From: Trichobilharzia szidati
Taxonomy: Eukaryota; Platyhelminthes; Trematoda; Strigeidida; Schistosomatidae
Direction of reading: 5' to 3'
Assembly (NCBI GenBank): GCA_944472155.2
Contig: OX235273.1
Location: 7,909,204 to 7,973,203 of the forward strand
DNA length: 64,000 nt
Program-made: the position numbers and the translations under genes
Notes under the pieces: model-generated
The model's input: only the letters and a program-made list of their open reading frames with translations
Databases searched by the model: none
Told to the model about the DNA's origin: nothing
Shown here: in pieces, positions 54,830-64,000 of the stretch
Numbering within the stretch: the stretch's first letter is position 1
Layout: every line of letters starts with the position of its first letter

Positions 54830-54960
54830 GAATTGGTGGTCAGGTGTGTGCATGAATGCGCGCGCGCGGGGGCGTGCGTGCGTGTGTGTGTGAGTGAGTG
54901 TGAGTGTGATTGTGAGTGAGTAGGGCTGTGTTGTTGAATGGGTGGGTGTATTGAGTTTGA
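54830..54960. repeat. GT/GC alternating tract
   Basis: Mostly alternating purine-pyrimidine: GTGTGATG units, CGCGCGCG near 54858, GCGTGCGTGCGTGTGTGTGT-like run to 54891, then GTGAGTGA. Such tracts can adopt Z-DNA. Confidence 0.85.
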
Positions 54961-54989
54961 GATGTGATGGGATGTGCATGGCGTGGCGT

Positions 54990-55062
54990 GGGCCTGTGGC
55001 GCAATGGATAACGCGCCTGACTACGGATCAGGAGATTCCAGGTTCGAATCCTGGCAGGCTCG
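54990..55062 (+). tRNA. tRNA-Arg (anticodon ACG)
   Basis: 73 nt, no intron. Acceptor 54990-54996 pairs 55055-55061 (one G-U); D arm GCGC...; anticodon stem CCTGA/TCAGG with loop CTACGGA, anticodon ACG at 55023-55025; T arm CCAGG/CCTGG with loop TTCGAAT; discriminator G. The sequence closely follows animal tRNA-Arg(ACG). A box GGCGCAATGG and B box GGTTCGAATCC are intact. The downstream T-run is weak (CTTTT at 55068-55072). Likely functional. Confidence 0.95.
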
Positions 55063-55770
55063 TGAGGCTTTTAGTGCTTGACAGTCAGTCAGTCAGTCAG
55101 TCTACTTGCCTGTCTGGCCGGCCGGCCGGCCATGTGTCTGTCAACGGTGTCTGCTGTCCCCACCGGTCGTCGGTCTGTTGAATCAATGCAACTTCACTCA
55201 TCAAGTGCAACAAGTCAGTCGACTGAGCTAGCCAGCTAGGACGACGTCACTCACTCACTGACTGCTTACTGTTCTGCTCATCACCAGTCCACGTGACACA
55301 GTCCCACTGACAGCTCCTGATTCATTGGCGCCTGCATATCAATCAGATCTGAGGTGTGTCACAGTCGGTCGGTTCATCCTGGAGGTCGTCACTTTCTACT
55401 CTGGCTCTCCAAATCATTGCGTCTACGCACTGATCCTAGCTAGCTAGCTAGCATTATCTTCGGGTGCCCTGCAGAATTTTCGGGGCGAAATACTCGGGCG
55501 GATTGCAGAACGTGGGACAGTACATAATCTCCAGTCTTACCCAAAGTTTCTCAAGTCTGGCCGAAATCTCCCTCAAAATAGGTGCAGTTCACCCGCAACT
55601 CAATGCTAGCTGGAATTTGTAACTCCCTCACTCTCAATCTCCCTCTGTGCATGTGTGCATGTGTGAGTGTGTTAGAGAGGGAGAGAGAGAGAGATAGCGG
55701 GAGTGAGGGAGGTGATTTGCATGTCTGTTTGTTTGTTTCTTGGTTGGTTGGTTGTTGGGTCGGTTCGTTT
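55063..55770. repeat. Low-copy DNA rich in palindromic tetranucleotides
   Basis: Holds (CAGT)n at 55083-55100, (GGCC)4 at about 55117-55131, (CTAG)n at 55438-55452, a GA-rich run at 55670-55712 and (GGTT)n at 55740-55753. The rest looks non-repetitive and less AT-rich than the surroundings. No gene other than the tRNA. Confidence 0.6.
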
Positions 55771-56021
55771 GTGTTCGCTCTTCGAGTACCAAAGACAAAG
55801 TAAAAGACCAGATTTAGTCGTCCAAAGTACGATATATATTTCGGGACCAAATCGTGAATCTTATTGATTGCTTAGCTGGCTAGTGACCGTGCACGAACGT
55901 AACACGATGGAGTACCAAATGGCGAGGATGCTTGACCGGAAGCCTTCAGCTAAACAAGTCGACTTAAACAGTGAGGGCCAGCATCCGAAGTTGAGTGATG
56001 ATTGCTGTGGTCAATAATTCT
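55771..56021 (+). repeat. Direct repeat, right copy
   Basis: Near-identical to 54523-54774. Includes the palindromic ACGATATATATTTCGG region. Together the copies bracket 1.0 kb with the tRNA. Confidence 0.85.
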
Positions 56022-56126
56022 TGTTTTCTTATCATATCTTCATTAAAAGCGTATTTCATTTCCTCTCCTTATAATCTAGATTTACTTAATCGGTCCATTT
56101 GCTTTTCTTAACCTTCATCGACTACT

Positions 56127-56880
56127 TATATTATTATTGTTTCCTTTAATTCCTAGAGGAACATAGGGCTTCAGCCGTGCATCTCCAATGCGTTCGGTTC
56201 TGTGCTAGAGTCTTCACCTGGCTCCAAGTCTGCCTACACGCTTTCATCTCCTCTTCACATGACCTCCATGGTCCAAGTCACCCTTGCAATGACGACCAAC
56301 TCGCCACTTCCCTTTCGGGTTCCACTCGAGCAATGGCTTGTCTAGTGATGTCACTTGATGCATTGTTTCCTCAGAGTATGGCCAATCCACCTAACTCCAT
56401 TTCTTCCTGCCTATTTGTTTCAAAATCGGTTCCTGCTGTGTTGGTTCGCTCAATGCCAGAGATCCCTGTGGCTGATCTTTTCTGGCCGGCCATCTGATCT
56501 TAAGAGAAGTATTGAGAGAAGACAGCTGTTTATGAAGGTCTGTAGTTTGTTTGAGGTGCCCTTTATGACGCGCTGGCCATGTCTCTGATCCGTATAGAGT
56601 AGCACTGAGTGACTTCACATTGGAGTTGAAGATCCGGATATTATTTTTGATGCTGAGTGCTGTTGACGTCCACACAGACTTGAGAGTAGTGAAAGCTTGT
56701 CTTGCTTTTCCGATTCTTGCTTTGATATCTTTGATATCCTCTTGTAGTTGAAATGATGCTTCTCAGGTCGGTAGGTAAAAGAGGTTGTTTCTTTCAAGTT
56801 CCTTCCATTTATGCTGATTATTGTCTGTCCTCTGCCGCTTCCTCTAATTTCAAATGATTGATTATTAAACAACGAATATT
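56127..56880 (-). mobile_element. RTE-A LINE copy 9
   Basis: Minus from 56880: TIISINGRNLKETTSFTYRP, RISKQESEKQDKLSLLSSLC, NNIRIFNSNVKSLSATLYGS, ETWPARHKGHLKQTTDLHKQ, LKIRWPARKDQPQ and the GTTCCTCTAGGAATTAAAGG end near 56145. No RT motifs remain. Confidence 0.83.
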
Positions 56881-57954
56881 CTTTTCGATAACGCCTTTTT
56901 CATCAGGTTCTACAGTTATATATCCATCCATAATAATGAAAGAATGATTGTTATTGAAAACATTAGTGGTTTTTTAAAAGGAGAGTAACATCAAGTCATT
57001 TAGATCAGAATTCAGAAAGTGATGTATATGGTAATATGTAAAAATGTAATACTAAATTGAACACCAATATTACACAATAAATAATTATAAATGGCAACGA
57101 GTGTACAGTAATAAATTCTCATGAGTCATGTTCATATAGACCATAGACTTCAGACGGATGAGTGATCATGTCAAGGTCGGGAGTAAAGAAATGTATGTGA
57201 GTTGTATGTGTGTCAGTGTGTAAGTTAACCACTACATTCAAGTAAGCAAACAAAAGGTTAGTTAATACAAGTGTAATGATGACAAGGGGTAGGGGAATTT
57301 ATAATGTACAGGATGGAGGGCCATATCAAATAAAGCCGATGTAATAAGGTATTTATGAATTTGTAAACTCCACAACAGGCCAGGGTTAGTAACAGTGGTT
57401 GGCTAGACCTGTTTCTTCTGCACACAGAACACCGGTTGTCTCAAGCGAATCACGACAGCCTTTGCTGTTTGGAGTATGCAGTACCTAGGTAATTTTAGCA
57501 ATTTGTTTGGTACCCGATAGATGATGATGGAGAAGGACTCTTCAAGCTTCAATCAGTCGTCCGCCTTCCAGATTACACCTTACATTATGTAATAAAATTT
57601 CTAGACCGAATTGATCTTATGAATTCTTCGTTAAATGTAATTACGATTCTATAGCAGAAGCTTATGAAAATGAATCGTCGAGAAGCGGAATTGTCTTCGC
57701 TGCTTGCGTCATTTTCTTAAAATTCCATCCTACTTCGAACTCATCACTTAGTGAATGTACCTGCAAACCTCAGTGAGTGACATTGTTGCCAGTGATATGA
57801 TGCTTTGTTGTCTAAAAGGATGAGTACTGAGAGGACAGTAGCACTCACTAAAAATACAAGTACATGCATCTGATAAGTCCTAGATTTCACTCCTAACCTC
57901 TACCAACCACAAATAACTTCTATTGTTTGGTTTTTAGGGATTTGATTGTTTGCA

Positions 57955-58295
57955 AGGTTTCTTCTTGAACTCATATCGGGTAGATAGCCACTGGAAAACC
58001 TGAGAGTACTGGACAGTCAGCTGTTTCGTCACCACACTTTGGGACTGACTCTTTATCAGTACGCACCCATCTGGGCTAGAACCCAAGAGCTTCTGGTTAC
58101 AAGGCGAGCTCGCAGACCATTAAGTCACTGGGACTCGATCCAATGGCTAACCCGTGAACTTCAAATTCTGCCAATTCGAACCTCAGCTGGTGTGTATTGT
58201 TGAAGAGTCCCACACTGGGACGAAACGACTGTCCAGTACTCCCTTCTGGTTTTTCAATGGTCGCCTAACCGATGTCAGTTCATGATGAAATCTTG
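57955..58295. mobile_element. SINE-A pair (arm 2)
   Basis: Minus 57955-58165 (A box GTGACTTAATGG, damaged hammerhead) and plus 58168-58295 with B-box relic GGTTCGAACC-like and hammerhead core TTGAAGA with intact stem I pairing GTATTG/CAGTAC. Mirror of 9640-9965. Confidence 0.7.
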
Positions 58296-58985
58296 GAAAA
58301 AATAATTTCGGGCTTAGTTTTTTTTTAAATGTTACATTGGTCATACAATTAGACATGTTCATAACTGGATTTCTGAACATCATCCTGAATGGTTAAGGGA
58401 AGAGCGAGCAAGATCTTTTCGTGGGTCTGTTTTAGTACACTATGTAGGGATACTGAACACAAAATCGATGTTGTAACAACAGAAGACAAGAGCCAAGCAA
58501 CAGATTTTTTATTAAGGAAATCAAAGCATATTTATATACTTTCATGTACATTATTATAGTTTAGTTAAGCAAACAAACACAGTCTTCTGATTGGTTGTTT
58601 CTCATCTTTCATCTCTTTGTGACTGTTTCTTGAATGTCAGATCATCTCTATGTTAACTGTATCCGCCTACGCAAAGTCTGCTGTGGTCGCTTTTGAATCA
58701 GTCTTTGTTCATATTTTCTCACGACAAATCTTGAGAACGTAAACATTGACGTCAATTACTGTCTATCAATTTGGCTAGTAGACAGCTCTCACCACAATGT
58801 TAGCAAGGCTTTTAAAGTTATCATTAGTGTATTCCAACTAATCTTAATTTTGCCTTACAAGTTGGTCTTCTGCATATACTGGAAGCCGTCAGAAGCTATC
58901 TGAAGAAGTCAAACTTATGTGTTCAGAAGAAATTCATCCAGAGGTTTCCCTTACCTGGACCATCATTACTAGATTATAAAAATCT
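58296..58985 (+). mobile_element. PLE GIY-YIG relic split by a solo LTR (arm 2)
   Basis: Reads CYIGHTIRHVHNWISEHHPE, WLREERARSFRGSVL before the LTR (58472-58797), and VSKAFKVIISVFQLI, LEAVRSYLKKSNLCVQKKF and QRFPLPGPS after it. The YIG and Arg of the nuclease are recognisable; one frame change exists. A lineage of its own. Confidence 0.75.
58472..58797 (-). mobile_element. Solo LTR-A (326 bp, arm 2)
   Basis: TGTAACAACAG...CTCACCACA on plus with target duplication ATGT (58468-58471, 58798-58801). Same insertion event as 9139-9463. Confidence 0.87.
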
Positions 58986-59269
58986 GAAAATTTCACCTCT
59001 GACCTTATGTCTTTAACAAGGTATCATTGCAGAATAAGATTGTCCCATCATTTTTCTTTCGTTGGCTTCTCATCAGTTGCTTACGTAATATATATGGCTT
59101 TCATTTTGCCTGTCTCTTGTTTCGATGATTTGAGTTGAACTCAGTACATTGTTACCCAATTTATTAGTTACTCAGTATTTTACGCATCTCTCGTCTTTAT
59201 TACGTAACCTTTTTACCATTGTATGTATACATTTACTTTGTTTAAACTTAAACTTTCAAGTATTGGTTT

Positions 59270-59990
59270 TGTAGGGATTTTGTTTGATTGCGTGGAGGAT
59301 GTCATCATGAGCTGACATCAGCTAGAGAACTACTGGAAAACCTGGGAGTACTGGACAGACAGCTGTTTCATCCTAGTTTGGGACTCTTCATCAGTACTCA
59401 CCCAATGAGGTTCGAACCCAGGACCTTCTGGTTACAATGTGAGCTGGTTCGTAGACCATTGAGCCTCTATCTAATCAAAAAATGAACTTGTCATCATTCT
59501 TATTTCAAGTTTGTCCGCGGATTGTTATCAGTTAGAGAACCATTGAAAACCACAAAAAAGTACAGGACAGCACAGTAGTTTCGTCCTGGTTTGAAACTCA
59601 TCATTAGTGCACAACCACCGGAGTCCGAACCCAGCACCTTCCGGTTACAAGGCAAGCTCGTGAAACAATCAACCATTGGGATTCGAGTCAATTGCCACCC
59701 GATGAATTCCAACTTCTACTCAGTTGGAATTTCTAACTAGGACAAAATTAAAAGGATAGTTTCCTTTGGGTTAAGCTCCTTTGGATCGGGTCCCAGTGGC
59801 TCAATGGTCTACGAGCTCGCTCTGTAACCAGAAGGTCCTGGGTTTGGATCTTAGGGATGGGATGTACTGCTGAAAAGTCTGAAACTAGTGGGATGAAACA
59901 GCTAGCTGTCTAGTACTCCCCCACTGGTTTTCCAATGGTCGCCTAACCGATGTCAGCTCATGATGAAATCCTCCATGCAATTAAACTTGA
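59270..59990. mobile_element. Three hammerhead SINEs (arm 2)
   Basis: Minus SINE-A 59270-59475, minus SINE-B 59500-59730, plus SINE-A 59770-59990. Hammerhead cores have decayed: ATGAAGA in the first; CTGAAAA in the third (59868 onward). Mirror of 7888-8625. Confidence 0.72.
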
Positions 59991-60115
59991 ACTGCCTGTT
60001 TAAAAACAATATAAGCGTAATTTTCTAAGCACTGTTCACTGATTGTGGAAACTCCAGTCAACTGAAACCATGTAAAATTTGCAAGTACATTAAAAATTAT
60101 TCTGTACATGAACTT

Positions 60116-60420
60116 AATAATAATAATAATTAATTATTTATATAAGAATAGAACTTGTGCACTGTGGTAGAGTGTAATTCCATTATGAGTAAAATTTATT
60201 TATTATGATTCCCACACATTCCCACAGTTCAATTCGTCATTAGCAAAAGAATACGATATATCTATTTGACTATTCTTTACCATGTCGTTTGATGTAAACC
60301 GACATCACACGCTCAGGGATAGGATAACGAATATAAACTGTAGATATGTAGACAGCGGTATGATCAATGAAAAATATACTTTGGCTTCCGTGTCTTGCTT
60401 TCTATTGTTAAAATATAAGT
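60116..60420 (-). repeat. Dispersed repeat Z
   Basis: 60215-60420 matches 46.1-46.3 kb and inverted 47.48-47.7 kb, with AACTGTAGATATGTAG, CAGCGGTATGATCAATG and GGCTTCCGTGTCTTGC. Non-coding; likely a PLE-associated terminal region. Confidence 0.5.
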
Positions 60421-61079
60421 GAAATTGTTAATATTTTGCCACAACAATCAATAAAATAGATACAATTTATTGATTTATATTACCAATTTCAATTATTGTC
60501 AACATTTCTCATTTGAAACATTTTGTTTAATTAATAGATTATCCGACCTATTTCTAATAACAACTCCAACTGGGTGAGTGTACATAAATTATAGATAAGA
60601 CAAACGTGCCGCACACTTTCGCGTTTCTGTCTAATTCAATGGGTAGAATGGAGGCGGTCGTTAGGTTTATAATCTACCTTAACAACGACGTTCATTGTAT
60701 CGTGGTTGTTATGTCCACTCAACGATATAAGTAATATATAATAATAATAGTACTAATAGATATCTTGATATAATGTACGGAATTTTCAGTGCAGTTTATT
60801 GCTTGATATTTTCCCTCTGTCCAGGATCTTTGATTGACAGTAGATCGTGTGTGACACAGTTCCTTCTCTCTGACCAGAAGTGCAAACCAATCCACTATTA
60901 TGATGATATCTCTTCTTTTTCTCCTTCGAGAAATATACGACGATATTTTGTTGTTGAATGCCACTCATATAAAATGTTCAGGGGTACATCACTCCGAAAT
61001 GGTCATCTCATGTATTGGGATAAACTGCCATTCATCGAGCTGGATAATGCATTTTCTCATGTTTAATAGAAACTTATTT

Positions 61080-61985
61080 ATTCAAAATGTTAAAGAAAGG
61101 AGACTTAAGTTAATGCAAGAACTGGAGCGGTATTATGCTCCTGTCCATCATCCTAGAGCGAATCAAACACGTTGCCCTGGTCAAAATCTTCGACCGGAAC
61201 AGGCTGGATTCAGGAGGAACAAATCATGCATCGATCAAATCGCAACACTACGGATCATCGTTGAACAGAGCTTGGAATGGCAGTCAGCTCGCTACCTCAG
61301 TCAGTTTTATTGACTTTGAAAAGGCCTTCGATAACGAAGCATCGATCGAGAGGTGATTTGGCAACTACTTCGATACAACGGGGTGCCGCCGACAATTATG
61401 CATCTCATCCAGCAGTTGTACGACAATGCTGCATGCCAAGTAATCCACGACGGGACACTAACGGAATCCTTCGAAGAAGTAAAGACAGGAGTAAGACAAG
61501 GCTGGTTGTTTGGCTGCCTACTATCTCTAATGAGTTTTCAGATTGCGGTAGACTGAATAATGCGACAGACAGCGGGCCGGGAAACGAGGAGACTGGCATA
61601 AAATGGACTCACATAAAAAACTTGGAGGATGTGGACTTCGCCGATGATGATACATGTCTGATTTCTCACAAACTAGAAGATATACAAACGAAAAGCAACA
61701 AGTTGGCAGAAGGAGCATCAAAGATAGGAAGGACTTCAGGTGAACCTAGAGAAAACGGAGGTGATGAAGATTCCTGGCAAAGAGCAATAGCCACAGCAAC
61801 AACAACAGACAGCAATCAGCCGGTATGAATGGGAGAAATCTGAAAGAGGCAACCTCCTTTACCTATCCACGTACCAGGGAATCATCGTTTCAAGTACAGG
61901 GGGACAGAAATGATAGGGATATCAAAGTGAGGATCGAGAAAGCAAGACGAACTTCCATTCCTCTCAAGTCTGTGTGGAGGAGATC
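61080..61985 (+). mobile_element. RTE-A LINE copy 10 (arm 2)
   Basis: Reads LRPEQAGFRRNKSCIDQI (from 61190), FIDFEKAFDNEASIER (motif A), KTGVRQGWLFGCLLSLMSFQ (motif B with an 8-residue disruption) and NLEDVDFADDDTCLISH (motif C). Frames shift between motifs. The copy ends at 61985 with arm 2, so the duplication boundary lies inside it. Confidence 0.87.
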
Positions 61986-61989
61986 TCTT

Positions 61990-62308
61990 GTTTGATTGTT
62001 TAGAGTTATTTCAACCAAATTAACTGATCTTCTTGGCAATAAACATTCTTAAATATCATTTCATAACTTCTTGTATGACTATAGCTTTACTGTCACCCTG
62101 CATAATCATATCATGGCTTCCACTACCCAATACTGAGATATTATTTATTATGTTGTTGCAGCGTCCCAAGTAGCAGCCTCATCGCTGACAGATCTTGGAC
62201 GCCACTCAACTGCGAAGAAGCCTCAAAGTCCTGCCCGAAGATCCATATGTCTCCATCAAAAACTGCAGGGCATAGGCTTTCCATTTGTCGGTAGGCAGCG
62301 ACACCAAA
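61990..62308 (-). mobile_element. Gypsy 5' leader and gag-like start
   Basis: Minus: right after the LTR comes TTTGGTGTCGCTGCC (TGG-starting primer site), then an ATG about 33 bases in and MESLCPAVFDGDIWIFGQDF, EASSQLSGVQDLSAMRLLLG before a stop. Probably the first codons of gag; similarity is by position only. Confidence 0.5.
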
Positions 62309-62591
62309 TGTAACAACAGAAGAAAAGGGCCAGGCAACAGAACGTTTATTACGGAAAATCAACACATATTTATAGATTTTGATGTACATTATTGTAGGTT
62401 AATGTTAGTAGAAAATACAGTCTGTTGATTAGTTGTTTCTCACACAGAGTTAACCTTGCATCTCTTGTGGATGTGTCAGTTCATCTATATGTTAACTGTA
62501 TCCGCCTGTCCATCTTGACCTTGTTTTCACATGACTAACATTGACCTCAATTACTGTCGACCAATTTGGCTAGCAACCATCTCTCACCACA
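62309..62591 (-). mobile_element. LTR-A (283 bp), 5' LTR of a Gypsy remnant
   Basis: Plus: TGTAACAACAG...CTCACCACA. It is one of the two LTR ends here that still have internal sequence attached (the other is 50.87 kb), which fixes LTR-A orientation. No 3' LTR is visible. Confidence 0.8.
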
Positions 62592-62812
62592 GTTTATTTT
62601 CCTTTCTACTTCTTGGTATATTTTTGTGTATTTTGTGTTTTTCTTTGTTTTGTTGTTGTTGTCTTTATATTTATTGTTTTTGAAATACTCCTTTTAAATG
62701 TTTGATAAAATTAGATGCAAATATTGTAGATATGTGCTGAAAATTCCACACTGTACCACTAGTACTGTTTCTGGAATAAAGCAAATTATTATTATCATTA
62801 TTATTATTAAAA
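62592..62812 (+). mobile_element. CR1-like 3' end
   Basis: Ends GCTGAAAATTCCACACTG, CTGGAATAAAGC and ATT repeats near 62785-62812. No coding sequence left. Confidence 0.7.
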
Positions 62813-63079
62813 AAGTTATGTGGCTACATTAGAGTTAATAAAGCCTGATAAGATCTAATTAAAAACAACAGTATCACTTTTCGCTTAAATGTGCTGTTCT
62901 GTTCTACATTATTGTTGCATCTAATTTACTTGACACCATCAAAAAAACAATTACTTGATAAAGGTAATCAAGATTGGTGATAGCGACTTCTGGTATAAAC
63001 AGTGAGTGATAGTACAGTCAAAAGTGTAAAATTATAATGATAATAATGATAATAACTACAATCATATGATAATTAAAAG
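62813..63079. other. Unassigned AT-rich DNA
   Basis: Nothing recognised beyond short A/T runs. Confidence 0.35.
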
Positions 63080-63960
63080 TTTCACTTCCTCGACATCGCC
63101 ATGCAGCGCCTAGAAGACGGTAGTCTTTAAAAGTCAATTTTGTCGAAAGTCTACATGGAAAGGACAATACTTACATTTTAATAGCTTTTGTCCAAATAGC
63201 TTTAAACGTGGTCTAGTCAAGACTCTGTACATTATAGAGCGAGGAGATTATGCTCTATAGAGAAATTAGGAGAAGAATTTGAGTTTCTTGAAAAGATGTT
63301 GAAGAGCAATGGAGGGTACCCTCAAAGGTTCATCAACAAGTATGGAAGATCTGAAGTCACAAATGTAAAAAAGATCACAGTGGGAAAAAGCCAAGCCACT
63401 TTCAGCTTGATTATAAAGGAGGAAACATTGCAGTAATGATCAACAGAAGGCTGGTCACATCATTAGTCATAGCCTATCCTGCAGCTAAGCTCGTTCCCGT
63501 CTATCGAACAACTTGCTCTTTGATGCAATCAAAAATCGATAGATATCCTCCTCATGTTAACTCCAACTGTATATACAAATTTACATGTATCTGCGGAAGC
63601 AGTTACATCAGAAGAACAGAAAGAACGGCATATCTACGATTTTCTGAACATGTGCCAAAAAGCTTACGTCTAAAGGGAACAAATTCTTTTAGCAGCAGTG
63701 CCATCGCCAGGTATCTCCTTGACACGGGTCGTGGGGTGGACGTCGAAAAGTCGTTCAAAATTATCAATAAGCAAAACAGCTCAATTCTCCTTAAGTTTGC
63801 TGGAGCCATTTCCATCAAGCGCCCGAAACCTGATTTGTGCGTACAGAAAGAAGCGGTTGTCAGTCTTTCTTTGCCCTGGTAACTGGATATTTGTGATCCG
63901 AATGGGAGATGCTGGAAAGTTTTCATTGTGTATGATTATTATTGTTCGGAATAGTGTTTA
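63080..63960 (+). mobile_element. PLE: end of RT, linker, GIY-YIG (P7)
   Basis: Reads FHFLDIAMQRLEDGSL with stops, then EKLGEEFEFLEKMLKSNGGY and PQRFINKYGR (63260-63350), then the open frame below. RT motifs are absent. The 3' UTR begins near 63885 and may run to the window end. Confidence 0.78.
63436..63882 (+). CDS. PLE GIY-YIG endonuclease domain, 148 codons
   Basis: CIYKFTCICGSSYIRRTER at about 46-64 is the nuclease start, with Gly of YIG replaced by Arg. RFSEHVPKSLRLKG, IARYLLDTGRGVDVEKSFKI and FAGAISIKRPKPDLCVQKEA follow, ending LSLPW as in P4. The first ATG is not the element's start. With YIG changed to YIR, activity is doubtful. Confidence 0.75.
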   Translation: MINRRLVTSLVIAYPAAKLVPVYRTTCSLMQSKIDRYPPHVNSNCIYKFTCICGSSYIRRTERTAYLRFSEHVPKSLRLKGTNSFSSSAIARYLLDTGRGVDVEKSFKIINKQNSSILLKFAGAISIKRPKPDLCVQKEAVVSLSLPW

Positions 63961-64000
63961 ATATTGCATATATATATATGTACATATTATTAGTGTCTCG

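Larger units (their letters stand above)
57143..61985. repeat. Large inverted duplication, arm 2
   Basis: Reverse-complement partner of 4650-12043, without the CR1 copies and two SINE-Ds seen there. It gives the empty sites for those insertions. 60116-60330 is not found in arm 1, where CR1 sequence stands instead. Confidence 0.85.

Noticed and set aside
54523..56021. Small LTR retrotransposon (TRIM) containing the tRNA
   Set aside because: Repeat ends lack a shared target duplication and a clear primer site.
1..64000. CRISPR array, bacterial operons or promoters
   Set aside because: No spaced identical repeats; all coding signals are eukaryotic retroelements.

Overview
The window looks like repeat-dominated nuclear DNA from a blood fluke (family Schistosomatidae, probably genus Schistosoma; species not assigned). 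The base composition is AT-rich. I see no convincing host protein-coding gene. Almost every kilobase is old retroelement: RTE-type LINEs with SR2-like reverse transcriptase, CR1-type LINEs, many Penelope-like elements (PLEs, reverse transcriptase plus GIY-YIG nuclease), short LTRs of Ty3/Gypsy type, and several tRNA-derived SINE families, two of which carry hammerhead ribozymes. The Sm-alpha-type hammerhead SINE near 40.2 kb is the strongest taxonomic clue. Family labels such as RTE-A, LTR-A or SINE-D are local names used only here.

Layout. 0-4 kb: RTE-A copies (one split by a 539-bp solo LTR) and a PLE whose 5' part is inverted. 4.65-12.04 kb is arm 1 of a large inverted duplication whose partner is 57.14-61.99 kb; arm 1 has later CR1 and SINE insertions that arm 2 lacks. 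12-20 kb: PLE fragments of several lineages and the best CR1 coding fragment. 20-30 kb: RTE-A, SINEs, solo LTRs, a PLE with a 342-codon open frame between near-identical inverted repeats, and an RTE-B element. 30-45 kb: more PLE, RTE-A, CR1, SINE and a Gypsy integrase relic. 45.6-48.5 kb: an imperfect palindrome in PLE-derived DNA. 49-54 kb: a Gypsy 5' end, with an RTE-B inserted in its LTR and a shorter RTE-B-related element nested inside that. 54.5-56.0 kb: the only likely functional host gene, a tRNA-Arg(ACG), inside GT-rich DNA between two near-identical 250-bp direct repeats. 62-64 kb: a Gypsy 5' end, a CR1 tail and a PLE.

How it fits together. Autonomous elements supply reverse transcriptase and nuclease; the SINEs appear to borrow them. 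SINE-D copies share one tRNA-like head but end in either a CR1-like or an RTE-A-like tail. The 280-390 bp tRNA-headed SINE-A/B repeats hold a hammerhead whose helices differ from those of Sm-alpha but are preserved by matching changes, and they recur as head-to-head pairs. Every LTR-A copy seen is a solo LTR or a 5' end, so no complete LTR element remains. All alignments were made by eye; identity figures are estimates.
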